A stretch of 64,000 bases of DNA from Methylotetracoccus oryzae (GTDB lineage Bacteria > Pseudomonadota > Gammaproteobacteria > Methylococcales > Methylococcaceae). Below are positions 36,836-45,037 of this stretch, piece after piece. The notes beneath the pieces are model-generated. The model ran no database searches. It had not been told where the DNA came from and saw only the letters and a program-made list of their open reading frames with translations. The DNA is taken from contig NZ_SRSH01000001.1 of NCBI RefSeq assembly GCF_006175985.1, positions 124,001 through 188,000 of the forward strand, written 5' to 3'. The first letter of the stretch is position 1; every line of letters starts with the position of its first letter. The position numbers and the translations under genes are program-made.

Positions 36836-37177
36836 TTACTTGGTCGTCAGCGCCTTTTCTAGCTTGTTCTGCAGAATACTCGCTTCCTGGGCATCATCAC
36901 TGGCGACAAGGATCATCACGAAGACGCCCGTGTCGATCTTCAGACACTCCACGATCCCGGCCGTCTTTTCACTCCACGAACGCACCGAATCGTTGTCCTT
37001 GACGATCCGCCCGGTCTTGTCGCCCAGCATGACAGCCTCGGCCTTGCTCAGGCAATCCGCCTGATTCAAGACCGTATGGACGTGATGCCAATAGACATTG
37101 GGCGCAGCGTTGACACCGGCCGCACCGCTCACCAGCAGCGCACCGACCGCGAGAGACGATAAACGCTTTACAGACAT
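36836..37177 (-). CDS. Small exported protein, unknown function
   Basis: The 113-residue product begins MSVKRLSSLAVGALLVSGAA with a signal peptide cleaved near VNA-AP. The mature part of about 90 residues reads APNVYWHHVHTVLNQADCL, then VMLGDKTGRIVKDNDSV, IVECLKIDTGVFVMILVAS and a C-terminal helix. Its two cysteines could pair. A GGGAG ribosome site supports the ATG at 37177 over the longer frame. The shape recalls small periplasmic proteins of bacterial operons with no assigned function, but I do not recognise the family. Confidence 0.65.
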   Translation of the reverse strand: MSVKRLSSLAVGALLVSGAAGVNAAPNVYWHHVHTVLNQADCLSKAEAVMLGDKTGRIVKDNDSVRSWSEKTAGIVECLKIDTGVFVMILVASDDAQEASILQNKLEKALTTK

Positions 37178-37384
37178 GGCATTGCTCCCTTGCTTTGGCT
37201 GAAATGGAACCGGCGACGGACTGACTCGCGCCCCTCCCAAGGTTGCAGGGTACGACCGGCGGACTGACCGCTGCCGTGGGCGCACCACCCGCCGCGACAA
37301 GATCATACACGCATTTCGAGCGGGGTCATCAAGTACGGCAGCGAGTCGGCACATCATCCTACCTGCCGTGAGCCGGGCAATCGA

Positions 37385-38506
37385 TCAGCAACAGCCGCCG
37401 GATCGACCGCGGTCGGCCATCTGCCGCCCCCCTTTGGTTTCAGCTGGAGCCCGCCGCGTGCCCGCCGGCGCGCACCAGGCCTGCGGCTCGGCCAGGGTAC
37501 GAGGCACAATCCCGATGAAGTCGCCGCGGTTCGGACCCTCGGTGAGTAAACCGAAAGTCCGCTCACAGACGGCGATGCGCTCGCCGCGCGGAAACACATG
37601 GCCTTCCTCATCGCGCACCTCGGCGTAAGGACCGCGGTAGAGCACCGCATGTCCGCGATCCACGCATTCGGACCCGCGGCCTTTCACGGCACAGACCGTC
37701 ACCGCGCGAAACTCGATCCCGTCGATCACCTGCCACGGATCGACCGCCCACTGGTCGATCCGGATCGCCCCGAATCCTGCCCTGACGAAGGCATCGACGA
37801 ACGCGTGCTCCTGGAATGCCCCGGCAATGCAACCGCTCCACAATTCGGGCTGTGCCTTGAACTCCGACGGGACCGGTTCATCGCAGACGATGTCAGAAAT
37901 CGCGACCCGTCCACCCGGCTTCAGCACCCGAAAGATCTCGCTGAACAAGCGGAACTTGTCGGCATCGCCGACCAGATTCAGGACACAGTTCGAAATGACC
38001 AGATCGACCGACTCATCCGCCACCAACGGGCGATACTGCCGCTGTTCATCCTGCCAGGCGCGCAGCGCGTGCCATGACGTCACGTCAGCGACCGGGTGCT
38101 CCCTCAGGAAACGCTCCATCGCCTCGACGTCGAGCGCCAGATCCTGGATAAAACCCTTGCGGAAAGTTACCCGGTTACCACCTAAGGCTGCGGCCATCTC
38201 GGCCTGGTACTTTCGGGCCAGCGCCAGCATGTCGTCATTCATGTCCACGCCGATCACATGCCCCTCCGCCCCCACGAGCTGCGCAGCAATGTAGCAAACC
38301 TTGCCGCCACCCGAACCCAGATCTAGGACATGGTCCCCTTCACGCACGTAGCGCGACGGATCGCCGCAGCCATAGTCCTTTTCGATGATCTCCGGGGGCA
38401 GCTGCTGCAACAGCTCACGGTCATAGTCTACCGGGCAGCAAAGCGACTCCTCGCGTTCGCGGGCGCCCTGGCTGTATCGTTCGAGGACCGAATGTTCTAC
38501 GTTCAT
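37385..38506 (-). CDS. arsM: ArsM-like arsenite S-adenosylmethionine methyltransferase with C-terminal extension
   Basis: The 373-residue protein has a class I methyltransferase core (VLDLGSGGGKVCYIAAQLVG, VIGVDMNDDMLALARKYQ). Cysteines fall where ArsM enzymes have them: YGCGDP, VISNCVLNLV and WSGCIAGAFQEHAFVDAF. ArsM methylates trivalent arsenic. There is also a vicinal pair in ESLCCPVDYD near residue 22. After the core, about 110 extra residues contain DRGHAVLYRGP and VFPRGERIAVCERTFGLL, and the protein ends in SGGCC. The start ATG at 38506 overlaps the arsS stop by 4 nt (ATGA), so the two are co-translated. Coupling to arsS suggests the arsenosugar pathway, not simple detoxification. Confidence 0.82.
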   Translation of the reverse strand: MNVEHSVLERYSQGAREREESLCCPVDYDRELLQQLPPEIIEKDYGCGDPSRYVREGDHVLDLGSGGGKVCYIAAQLVGAEGHVIGVDMNDDMLALARKYQAEMAAALGGNRVTFRKGFIQDLALDVEAMERFLREHPVADVTSWHALRAWQDEQRQYRPLVADESVDLVISNCVLNLVGDADKFRLFSEIFRVLKPGGRVAISDIVCDEPVPSEFKAQPELWSGCIAGAFQEHAFVDAFVRAGFGAIRIDQWAVDPWQVIDGIEFRAVTVCAVKGRGSECVDRGHAVLYRGPYAEVRDEEGHVFPRGERIAVCERTFGLLTEGPNRGDFIGIVPRTLAEPQAWCAPAGTRRAPAETKGGRQMADRGRSGGCC

Positions 38507-39498
38507 CGGGGGCTTTCCTTCAAGGTCGTGGAAGCGGAATGGTCGAGACCCAGGGCCCCGCCGCAACTGCTGCCGGGACCGGCAGTGCAGCCGTAGCAGT
38601 GGCTCGCCGTCGCGATCGACGCCCCGGTCAGGCGGCCGGGGTCCAGTTGGCTGATGTGAACGCGCGCCCCACCGAGCGGCAGACCCAGCATCTGGTTGAA
38701 ATCGCAGTCGTAGACGTAGCCGCGCCAGTCGATACTGATCAGGCTGCGACACATCACGCTCCCCAGGTTATCTGGTCGGTGAGCGTTACGCAGAAGGCGC
38801 ATATACTCGTCGAACTCGCCACGGGACACCAGCGTACTGCCGAAGCGCTGGATCGGCATGTTGGTCAAAGCAAACAACTGATTGAAGCGTATGCCGTAGC
38901 GCGTGGCCAGTTCCCGCCGGTAGTTCGCTTCGAGTTCCCGCTGGGGCGGCGGCAATACCGGCCGCTGTGGATTGAACACGAGATTCAACGCCAGACCCGA
39001 ACCGTCCAGGCCATAACCCAGTGCGTTGAGCCGGCGCAACGCGCGCACGCTGGCGTCGAAGACGCCACGGCCGCGCTGGCGGTCGACATTATCTTCCAGG
39101 TAGCATGGCAACGACGCGACAACCTCGACCGCATGTGCCGCAAGAAAATCGGCCAGGTCGCCATAACCGGGCTCTTCCAGAACCGTCAGATTGCAGCGAT
39201 CGATGACCTTGACCCCCAGCCCCCGCGCTGTTGTGACCAGGTGACGGAAATGCGGATTCATTTCCGGGGCGCCGCCGGTGAGGTCGAGGGTCGCTGCTCC
39301 GGAGGCCCGCAGAAACCCGAGCACCTGCTCCACGGTCTCACGCACCATCATCTCCCGGCGCGTCGGTCCGGCGTTCACATGGCAGTGCACGCAGGCCTGG
39401 TTGCATCGATACCCGAGATTGACCTGGACGACGTCGAGCGCGGCCCGGTCAATGGGAGGGAAATCGCTATCGTGAAGGAGAGGCAAGGTGGCATGCAT
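38503..39498 (-). CDS. arsS: Arsenosugar biosynthesis radical SAM protein ArsS
   Basis: ArsS is a radical SAM enzyme implicated in joining the 5'-deoxyadenosyl group to methylated arsenic. The 331-residue protein has the CX3CX2C cluster motif in RCNQACVHCHVNAGP, the GGAPEMNPHFRHLV region, and a cysteine-rich C-terminal DUF3641-type domain (YVYDCDFNQMLGLPL, HCYGCTAGPGSSCGGALGLD). Some homologues use selenocysteine in this domain; here all positions are cysteine and no in-frame TGA interrupts the frame. It is upstream of, and coupled to, the ArsM-like gene, and divergent from the TVP38/oxidoreductase gene. Confidence 0.88.
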   Translation of the reverse strand: MHATLPLLHDSDFPPIDRAALDVVQVNLGYRCNQACVHCHVNAGPTRREMMVRETVEQVLGFLRASGAATLDLTGGAPEMNPHFRHLVTTARGLGVKVIDRCNLTVLEEPGYGDLADFLAAHAVEVVASLPCYLEDNVDRQRGRGVFDASVRALRRLNALGYGLDGSGLALNLVFNPQRPVLPPPQRELEANYRRELATRYGIRFNQLFALTNMPIQRFGSTLVSRGEFDEYMRLLRNAHRPDNLGSVMCRSLISIDWRGYVYDCDFNQMLGLPLGGARVHISQLDPGRLTGASIATASHCYGCTAGPGSSCGGALGLDHSASTTLKESPR

Positions 39499-39682
39499 CG
39501 CAAGTCTCGGCTAGTGGCGGGGTCGGCTCGGGCTGCCACGGCAATGGCGCACTTGCGCATGAGACCGCGTCTTCCCGCGACGGTTCGGCACCGACGCGAG
39601 CGCTGCCGCACACTCCATGGTACGTTACCGTTCGCGCACCGCATTTTCAAACACTGACCAGCCACGGCGAGGTCGCACTCGG

Positions 39683-41830
39683 ATGCAACGTTCACGTCTC
39701 CTGGTGTTTTTGGTTGCCGTCGCATGCGTCGCCGCCTTTTTCGCGCTCGGCCTGGATCGCCTGCTGACGCTGGAGGCGCTGCATGCAAGACAGGCCGCTG
39801 CGATCGCTTACCGCGAAGCCCACCCTCTGCTGGCTGCCGGTGCCTACGCGGCCATCTACGTGGTCGTGACCGGACTCTCGCTACCCGGCGCAACGGTGCT
39901 GACGCTGGCGGGCGGCGCGCTGTTCGGGCTTCTATGGGGCACGGTGATCGTATCCTTTGCCTCGACCATCGGTGCCACGCTCGCCTTTCTCGGCGCACGG
40001 TTCCTGTTTCGAGATGCCGTTCAGGCGCACTTCGGCGAACGCATGCAGACCATCGACGCCGGCATGGCGCGCGATGGACTACTTTACCTGTTCACGCTGC
40101 GGCTCGTGCCGCTCTTCCCGTTTTTCATGATTAATCTGCTGATGGGCTTGACGGCCATGCGTCCGCTGAGCTTCGCCGCGGTCAGCCAGCTCGGCATGCT
40201 CGCCGGCACGGTCGTGTACGTCAATGCGGGCACGCAGCTCGCCCAACTCGATTCCCTGGCCGGCGTCCTGTCCCCGCGGCTGTTGTTCGCCTTGGCCTTA
40301 CTTGGCGTCTTTCCGCTGTTCGCACGCCGGGCCGTCGACCTGCTACGGGCACGCAGGGTCTATCGGGGATGGTCGAAACCTGCGCGCTTCGACCGCAACG
40401 TGGTTGTGATCGGTGCCGGCTCGGGCGGGCTCGTCAGCGCTTACCTGGCGGCCGCCCTGCAGGCCAGGGTGACCTTGATCGAAAAGCAACGGATGGGAGG
40501 CGACTGCCTCAATACGGGCTGCGTGCCATCGAAGGCGCTGATCCGTACCGCCAGACTCCTGGCACAAATCCAGCAGGCCCCGCGCTACGGGATCCGCCGA
40601 GCCAGCGCGGACTTCGACTTCGCGACCGCCATGGAACGCGTGCAGGACGTGGTCCGCGCGATCGCACCACACGACTCGATGGAGCGCTATGCCGAACTGG
40701 GCGTCGAGGTCATTCAGGGCGCCGCGCAAATCGTCAGCCCGTGGGCCGTCTCCACCGAGACCGAGTGCGGCCGCATCACGCTGACGACCCGCAACATCAT
40801 CGTTGCGGCCGGCGCGCGGCCGGTCGTCCCTCCGTTGCCCGGACTCGCCGAAGCCGGCTACCTGACTTCCGACACGATCTGGGACCTGCGCACCCTGCCG
40901 GAACGCCTGCTGGTCCTCGGCGGTGGCCCGATCGGCTGTGAACTGGCGCAATGCTTCGCCCGCTTCGGCAGCCGCGTCAGCATCGTCGAACTCGCACCGC
41001 AGCTGATGGTTCGCGAAGACCCGGAGGTGTCCGAATCGGTCGCCGGGCACTTGCAGGCGGATGGCGTTGAGTTGTACTTGCGGCACCGCGCGCTGCGGGT
41101 CATCAACGACAATGGCACCACGCAACTGGTAGCAGATCGACAAGGTACCGAGATTCGGATCCCATTCGATGCGGTACTGGTCGCTGTCGGCCGGATCGCC
41201 AACACCACCGGCTACGGGCTGGAGACGCTCGGCATCCCGACCAGTGCCCGGGACACCATCGAAGTCAACGAATTTCTACAGACGCGCTACCCGAACATCT
41301 ATGCCTGCGGCGATGTGGCCGGGCCGTTCCAGTTTACCCATGCCGCCGCGCATCAGGCCTGGTACGCCGTGGTGAACGCCCTGTTCGGAAGCCTCCGACG
41401 GTTCCGCACCGACTATTCGACGCTTCCCTATGCCACTTTCACCGACCCGGAGATCGCCCGCGTCGGACTCAACGAACAAGAGGCACTCGCCCGTGGCATC
41501 CGGTACGAAATCACGCGCTACCCGCTGAAGGAACTGGATCGAGCGATCATCGACAGCGTCGCCGACGGCTTCGTCAAGGTTCTCACCGCACCGGGCCGGG
41601 ACCGCATCCTCGGTGTCACGATCGTGGGCGAGCATGCCGGCGAGCTGATCGCCGAGTTCGTCATGGCGATGAAGCACGGCATCGGATTGAACAAGTTGCT
41701 GGGGACCGTGCATATCTATCCGACACTGTCAGAAGCCAACAAATACGCGGCCGGCGTCTGGAAGCGGGCCCACGCGCCGGCGCGCCTGTTACGCTGGATT
41801 AAGGGCTACCAGGCATGGCTGCGTGGCTGA
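39683..41830 (+). CDS. TVP38/TMEM64 membrane domain fused to FAD-dependent disulfide oxidoreductase
   Basis: The N-terminal part (about 1-225) is a DedA/VTT-type membrane domain with several helices (GAYAAIYVVVTGLSLPGATV, LRLVPLFPFFMINLLMG). The C-terminal part (about 245-715) is a mercuric/dihydrolipoamide reductase-like flavoprotein: FAD motif VVVIGAGSGGLVSAYLAAAL, redox disulfide GGDCLNTGCVPSKALIRTAR, NAD motif VLGGGPIGCELAQCFARFG, YACGDVAGPFQFTH and the dimer motif TVHIYPTLSEANKYAAG. The MerA metal-binding terminal CC is absent. The fusion is known in proteobacteria, but its substrate is not. ATG at 39683 was preferred; ATG at 39617 adds a basic 22-residue leader. It overlaps the glycosyltransferase gene by 8 nt. 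Confidence 0.88.
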   Translation: MQRSRLLVFLVAVACVAAFFALGLDRLLTLEALHARQAAAIAYREAHPLLAAGAYAAIYVVVTGLSLPGATVLTLAGGALFGLLWGTVIVSFASTIGATLAFLGARFLFRDAVQAHFGERMQTIDAGMARDGLLYLFTLRLVPLFPFFMINLLMGLTAMRPLSFAAVSQLGMLAGTVVYVNAGTQLAQLDSLAGVLSPRLLFALALLGVFPLFARRAVDLLRARRVYRGWSKPARFDRNVVVIGAGSGGLVSAYLAAALQARVTLIEKQRMGGDCLNTGCVPSKALIRTARLLAQIQQAPRYGIRRASADFDFATAMERVQDVVRAIAPHDSMERYAELGVEVIQGAAQIVSPWAVSTETECGRITLTTRNIIVAAGARPVVPPLPGLAEAGYLTSDTIWDLRTLPERLLVLGGGPIGCELAQCFARFGSRVSIVELAPQLMVREDPEVSESVAGHLQADGVELYLRHRALRVINDNGTTQLVADRQGTEIRIPFDAVLVAVGRIANTTGYGLETLGIPTSARDTIEVNEFLQTRYPNIYACGDVAGPFQFTHAAAHQAWYAVVNALFGSLRRFRTDYSTLPYATFTDPEIARVGLNEQEALARGIRYEITRYPLKELDRAIIDSVADGFVKVLTAPGRDRILGVTIVGEHAGELIAEFVMAMKHGIGLNKLLGTVHIYPTLSEANKYAAGVWKRAHAPARLLRWIKGYQAWLRG

Positions 41831-42503
41831 GACCCTCTCCATCATCATCCCCACGCTGCATGAGGCGGACCGGATCGACAACCTCCTGGGTTCACTCGCC
41901 CCGCTGCGGGCGCAAGGCCACGAGCTCATCGTCGTCGATGGCGGCAGCGCCGACGGCACGGCCGAGCGCGCACGATCCGGTGCGGACCGGGTCTGCGCTG
42001 CGTCACGGGGACGGGCGCTGCAGATGAATGCCGGCGCCGCGATCGCCGGCGGGTCAGTGCTGCTGTTCCTGCACGCGGATACGGAACTGCCTCCGACTGC
42101 CGCTGAGGCCGTGCTCGAGGGACTGAGGAGGAGCGGCCGGGACTGGGGCCGTTTCGACGTGGACATCGCAGGGCGGCATCCGATGCTGAGGGTCATCGCC
42201 TGGTGCATGAATCATCGCTCCCGACTGTCCAGGATCGCGACAGGGGATCAGGGAATGTTCGTCCGTCGGGCGACTTTCTGGGCAGTCGGCGCCTTCCCCG
42301 AGCAGCCGTTGATGGAAGATATCGAACTGTCGAAGCGCCTGCGGCGTGTGAGCCAACCGCTGTGCCTCCGAACGCGGATCACCACCTCGGGTCGACGCTG
42401 GGAAGCGCACGGTGTCTGGCGAACGATCGGGCTGATGTGGCGGCTGCGCTGGCTCTACTGGCGCGGCGTTTCACCGGAGCGGCTTGCCAGCCTGTACCAA
42501 TGA
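41823..42503 (+). CDS. TIGR04283-type glycosyltransferase (arsenosugar-associated)
   Basis: This 226-residue family-2 transferase has LSIIIPTLHEADRIDNLLGS, LIVVDGGSADGTAERARSGA, SRGRALQMNAGAAIAGGSVL, FLHADTELPP, ATGDQGMFVRRATFWAVGAF and EDIELSKRLRR. The pattern matches the rSAM/selenodomain-associated transferase 2 family, which is found with ArsS-like radical SAM genes and is annotated as an arsenosugar biosynthesis glycosyltransferase. It starts with GTG inside the end of the upstream gene. The expected companion transferase of the TIGR04282 (DUF2064) family is not in the window. Confidence 0.83.
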   Translation: MAETLSIIIPTLHEADRIDNLLGSLAPLRAQGHELIVVDGGSADGTAERARSGADRVCAASRGRALQMNAGAAIAGGSVLLFLHADTELPPTAAEAVLEGLRRSGRDWGRFDVDIAGRHPMLRVIAWCMNHRSRLSRIATGDQGMFVRRATFWAVGAFPEQPLMEDIELSKRLRRVSQPLCLRTRITTSGRRWEAHGVWRTIGLMWRLRWLYWRGVSPERLASLYQ

Positions 42504-42776
42504 CGTTCCTTGGCCTGTCCGGGCATTGCGCAATATGCGCATTACCCGCCGATCAACGACACCGGCCCCCTTGGTACTGCACCGCAGGACGGCGGACCGA
42601 ACCATTTGAGCAGAAAACGCAGCCGTCACCCGGTCAGGGCTGCAGCGAGCCTGTGCCGCCTGGGCATTCGAGAAGAACGGGCATGCATCGGTCGGCATCT
42701 GTTCCCGCTCGGCATGCCCACAGCGGGGAAAAACGACGGGCGACTCCAGCCCGGAGCCAGTCACTATGATGAGGTT

Positions 42777-43619
42777 TCAGGCTCCGCTGACCCTCATCGG
42801 GCGGAACTGGGCGAACACCTGCCCGGTACCCTCGGGTGAACTGTCGTCGTAATACATCGAGACGAGCTTAAGGTGTCCTGCAGACCCGAGTTCGGGCCCT
42901 GGTAAAAGCGTACGGAAGGCCTGCCCACCGAGCAACTGGTGCGTGGTCGTCTGAAACAGGCGCGCCAGACACCCGTCCCGCAACATGGTATCGAGCAGGT
43001 GAGGACCGGCGATCAGATATGGCCGACGGTAACCTCGCTGCCCCAGCGCGCGAATCAGCGCCGCACCTTCGACCGTCTCCCCGGCCCCTGTCACCAGCAC
43101 CTCATAGCCCTTCGCCTGCCACGCCGCGATCCTCCCTGAATCGGCACCGGCGCCGGTCGCGATGCAGCAGCGCTGACCATGGTGGGCAAGCGAGTCGGGC
43201 ATCGGAAAGTCGAGGCTCGCACTCGCCACGACGACATCCGGCTGTGGGGGCAATCCATTCGCCACGCGCCAGGCGAGCAGATCGCGATGGGGTTCCACCA
43301 AACCGATTTGCAGAATGTTGCCCAGCCTGCCTTCTGCCAGGGAGCGCAGGTAGCCGCCATGCGTGATCAGGCAATCCGACTGCGCAGCCAGTTCGAGGAA
43401 CAAGCGGAAGTCGTCCGGCGTCGTCAGCGTCTTCGGCAAATAGGTCTGACCCGTGGCGTCCTCCAGCGCAATCCGTCCATCGAGGCTGCACAAAAAGTTC
43501 GCATAAACGAAGGGATCGGCTGGCGTTCCAAGCTGATGAAGCGCCAGATCGAGATACAGTCCCTGTAACGGAACGCACTCGGCCGGGGAGGGGAATAGTC
43601 GGAGGAGTTGCTTGGACAC
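42777..43619 (-). CDS. RibD C-terminal domain reductase-like protein
   Basis: The 280-residue product contains the dihydrofolate-reductase/RibD reductase fold: FVYANFLCSLDGRIALED, DDFRLFLELAAQSDCLITHG, VVVASASLDFP, YEVLVTGAGETVEGAALIRA and YLIAGPHLLDTMLRDGCLARL. RibD-type reductases use NADPH on a pyrimidine intermediate of riboflavin synthesis. Stand-alone proteins of this family are often of unknown substrate, and no deaminase domain or rib gene is nearby. The start is a GTG. It is the last gene of the minus-strand run with cupin, exported protein and porin. Confidence 0.78.
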   Translation of the reverse strand: MSKQLLRLFPSPAECVPLQGLYLDLALHQLGTPADPFVYANFLCSLDGRIALEDATGQTYLPKTLTTPDDFRLFLELAAQSDCLITHGGYLRSLAEGRLGNILQIGLVEPHRDLLAWRVANGLPPQPDVVVASASLDFPMPDSLAHHGQRCCIATGAGADSGRIAAWQAKGYEVLVTGAGETVEGAALIRALGQRGYRRPYLIAGPHLLDTMLRDGCLARLFQTTTHQLLGGQAFRTLLPGPELGSAGHLKLVSMYYDDSSPEGTGQVFAQFRPMRVSGA

Positions 43620-43692
43620 GAATCAGAGGTCAGCGTGCTGTATCGCAGCGAAGTGCCGCCGCGTTCCGTCTCGACTCCGGCACCACTGGCAT

Positions 43693-44079
43693 TCAGCCAG
43701 TCGGATAATGTACGGCCAACCAGATCGCAGCCGGATGACTCGACGTCCACTCGACGCGATGCCGGCAACCCGCCGGAATCGTCAGGAAGTCGCCAGGCTG
43801 CAGCGCTCTCAGCCCCTCCCTTTCAAAACGCAAGGTCGCTTGCCCCTGAAGGAGAACGACCCACTCCGTGTCCGGCTGATCGTACCACGTCCCGGGCGGC
43901 GTCACGTGCCCGATCGATACGATCCGCAAGATTCGGGTGTCTGCCGACGCCGCCAGACATTCGATCCGCTCGTCCTGCAGCACTGCCGGCACGCCGGAAA
44001 ACAGATTGCCCCAACCGATCGCATTGTCATCCGGTTCGGTACCATGGGTACCAGGGAATATCGCAGACGGGGCGGACAT
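43693..44079 (-). CDS. Cupin-domain protein
   Basis: The 128-residue protein is a single cupin barrel. Motif 1 is GTWYDQPDTEWVVLLQG, which keeps the glutamate but replaces the usual HxH with tyrosine and glutamine. Motif 2 is PGDFLTIPAGCRHRVEW, with the conserved histidine. Metal binding is thus only partly preserved, and a sensory or binding role is as likely as catalysis. The ATG at 44079 (MSAPSAIFPGTHG) leaves a 26-nt gap after the upstream exported protein; the longer frame would overlap it. Confidence 0.8.
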   Translation of the reverse strand: MSAPSAIFPGTHGTEPDDNAIGWGNLFSGVPAVLQDERIECLAASADTRILRIVSIGHVTPPGTWYDQPDTEWVVLLQGQATLRFEREGLRALQPGDFLTIPAGCRHRVEWTSSHPAAIWLAVHYPTG

Positions 44080-44105
44080 GTCCGGCGTCACCAGCGGAAG
44101 ACGGC

Positions 44106-44936
44106 CTAGCAGAGGGCCGCGGCGGGCAGCGCAACTGCAGCTGCCGAACACTCCGCCTGCTGCAGTGGACGTGCCACCAGCAAGCGGGCAACGCGAACCT
44201 CCGAGTTGTAGATAACCGCCGCCGTGACATCGCGTGCCTCGACCGTCGCGACGATCCCGATGCCCTTTGCGAAGAAGCGGTACTGGACGTCGCGCAAGCG
44301 CGCCGGCCCGATGCTGCCGTCAAACACCGACCTCGTCAGGATGACATCATGGACGCCACTCGGCGTATTGATGCGGTAAGCGCCCAGGTAGCGATGAGCC
44401 AGTTCCAAGGTGCCTCGGTGCACGACCTGCGTGGGATCGGCGGGATCGTAGACTTGCACCTCCATGCGCCGCGTCCGTTCCTCGCCGGGAACCATCCCTT
44501 TCACCAGCAGTGGCTCCGCCGGCGTGTAGCGGGTCAGGGCCTTCTCCTTCAAATCCTCGATCCCGGAGATCTCGAAGCTGCCGTCTGGCGTGCGTTCGAC
44601 CAGACCGGTCTCGGAATCCCCTGCCCGATAACGCCAGGTCGTTTGCATGCTCTGCATGCCCGAAGCCTCCCAGCGGTGAGTCTCGTCAAGCTCACCGTTA
44701 TCGCGGTCGCGTACACGGTAAACCCGCGGTGCCGCATCCAGTTCGAGGAACTGAGCCGGATTCGATAGCCGGGGCGCGGGCAATGCCGCGACGATAAGGC
44801 CCGCGCCGGCCACGTCTTCAATAGCCTTGCGGTCGCGGGCCGGCAATTCCAGCGTCGGGTCGGAGGGACCAGCCGCAACGGCCCCGGTCCAGAGCAGGGC
44901 ACAGGCCGCGCGAGCGAAAACGTAGGGTAGCTTCAA
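44106..44936 (-). CDS. Exported protein of unknown function
   Basis: I do not recognise this protein. With the TTG at 44936, preceded by ACGGAG six bases away, it has 276 residues and starts with a signal peptide (LKLPYVFARAACALLWTGAV, cleavage near AVAA-GP). The mature part appears beta-rich and is charged: RVYRVRDRDNGELDETHRWE, PLLVKGMVPGEERTRRMEVQ, HRGTLELAHRYLGAYRI, DVQYRFFAKGIGIVATVEA. It is probably periplasmic. An ATG at 45038 would add 34 residues ahead of the hydrophobic segment and overlap the porin stop. It lies between the porin and cupin genes. Confidence 0.6.
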   Translation of the reverse strand: MKLPYVFARAACALLWTGAVAAGPSDPTLELPARDRKAIEDVAGAGLIVAALPAPRLSNPAQFLELDAAPRVYRVRDRDNGELDETHRWEASGMQSMQTTWRYRAGDSETGLVERTPDGSFEISGIEDLKEKALTRYTPAEPLLVKGMVPGEERTRRMEVQVYDPADPTQVVHRGTLELAHRYLGAYRINTPSGVHDVILTRSVFDGSIGPARLRDVQYRFFAKGIGIVATVEARDVTAAVIYNSEVRVARLLVARPLQQAECSAAAVALPAAALC

Positions 44937-45037
44937 TCGAGACTCCGTAGAATACGGGCAACCAGGGATCCGAGGCACGTTCGGATCAAGACCCGCAGCC
45001 ACGGGCAAACTCGGTCCGACGGGGACAGGTCTTGCCA

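Noticed and set aside
38503..38600. Selenocysteine in the ArsS C-terminal domain
   Set aside because: All expected positions are cysteine and the only TGA is the natural stop overlapping the ArsM start; no selenocysteine-insertion context was seen.
38539..39657. 372-codon plus-strand frame opposite arsS
   Set aside because: Shadow of the radical SAM gene, whose cluster motif and C-terminal cysteine domain are intact.
39683..41830. Calling the flavoprotein fusion a mercuric reductase
   Set aside because: It has the CX4C redox pair but lacks the C-terminal vicinal cysteines and the HMA domain, and no mer genes are nearby.
43608..44768. 386-codon plus-strand frame opposite the cupin and exported-protein genes
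   Set aside because: Low-complexity Arg/Ser/Pro-rich translation with no ribosome site; the minus strand encodes a cupin and a protein with a signal peptide.
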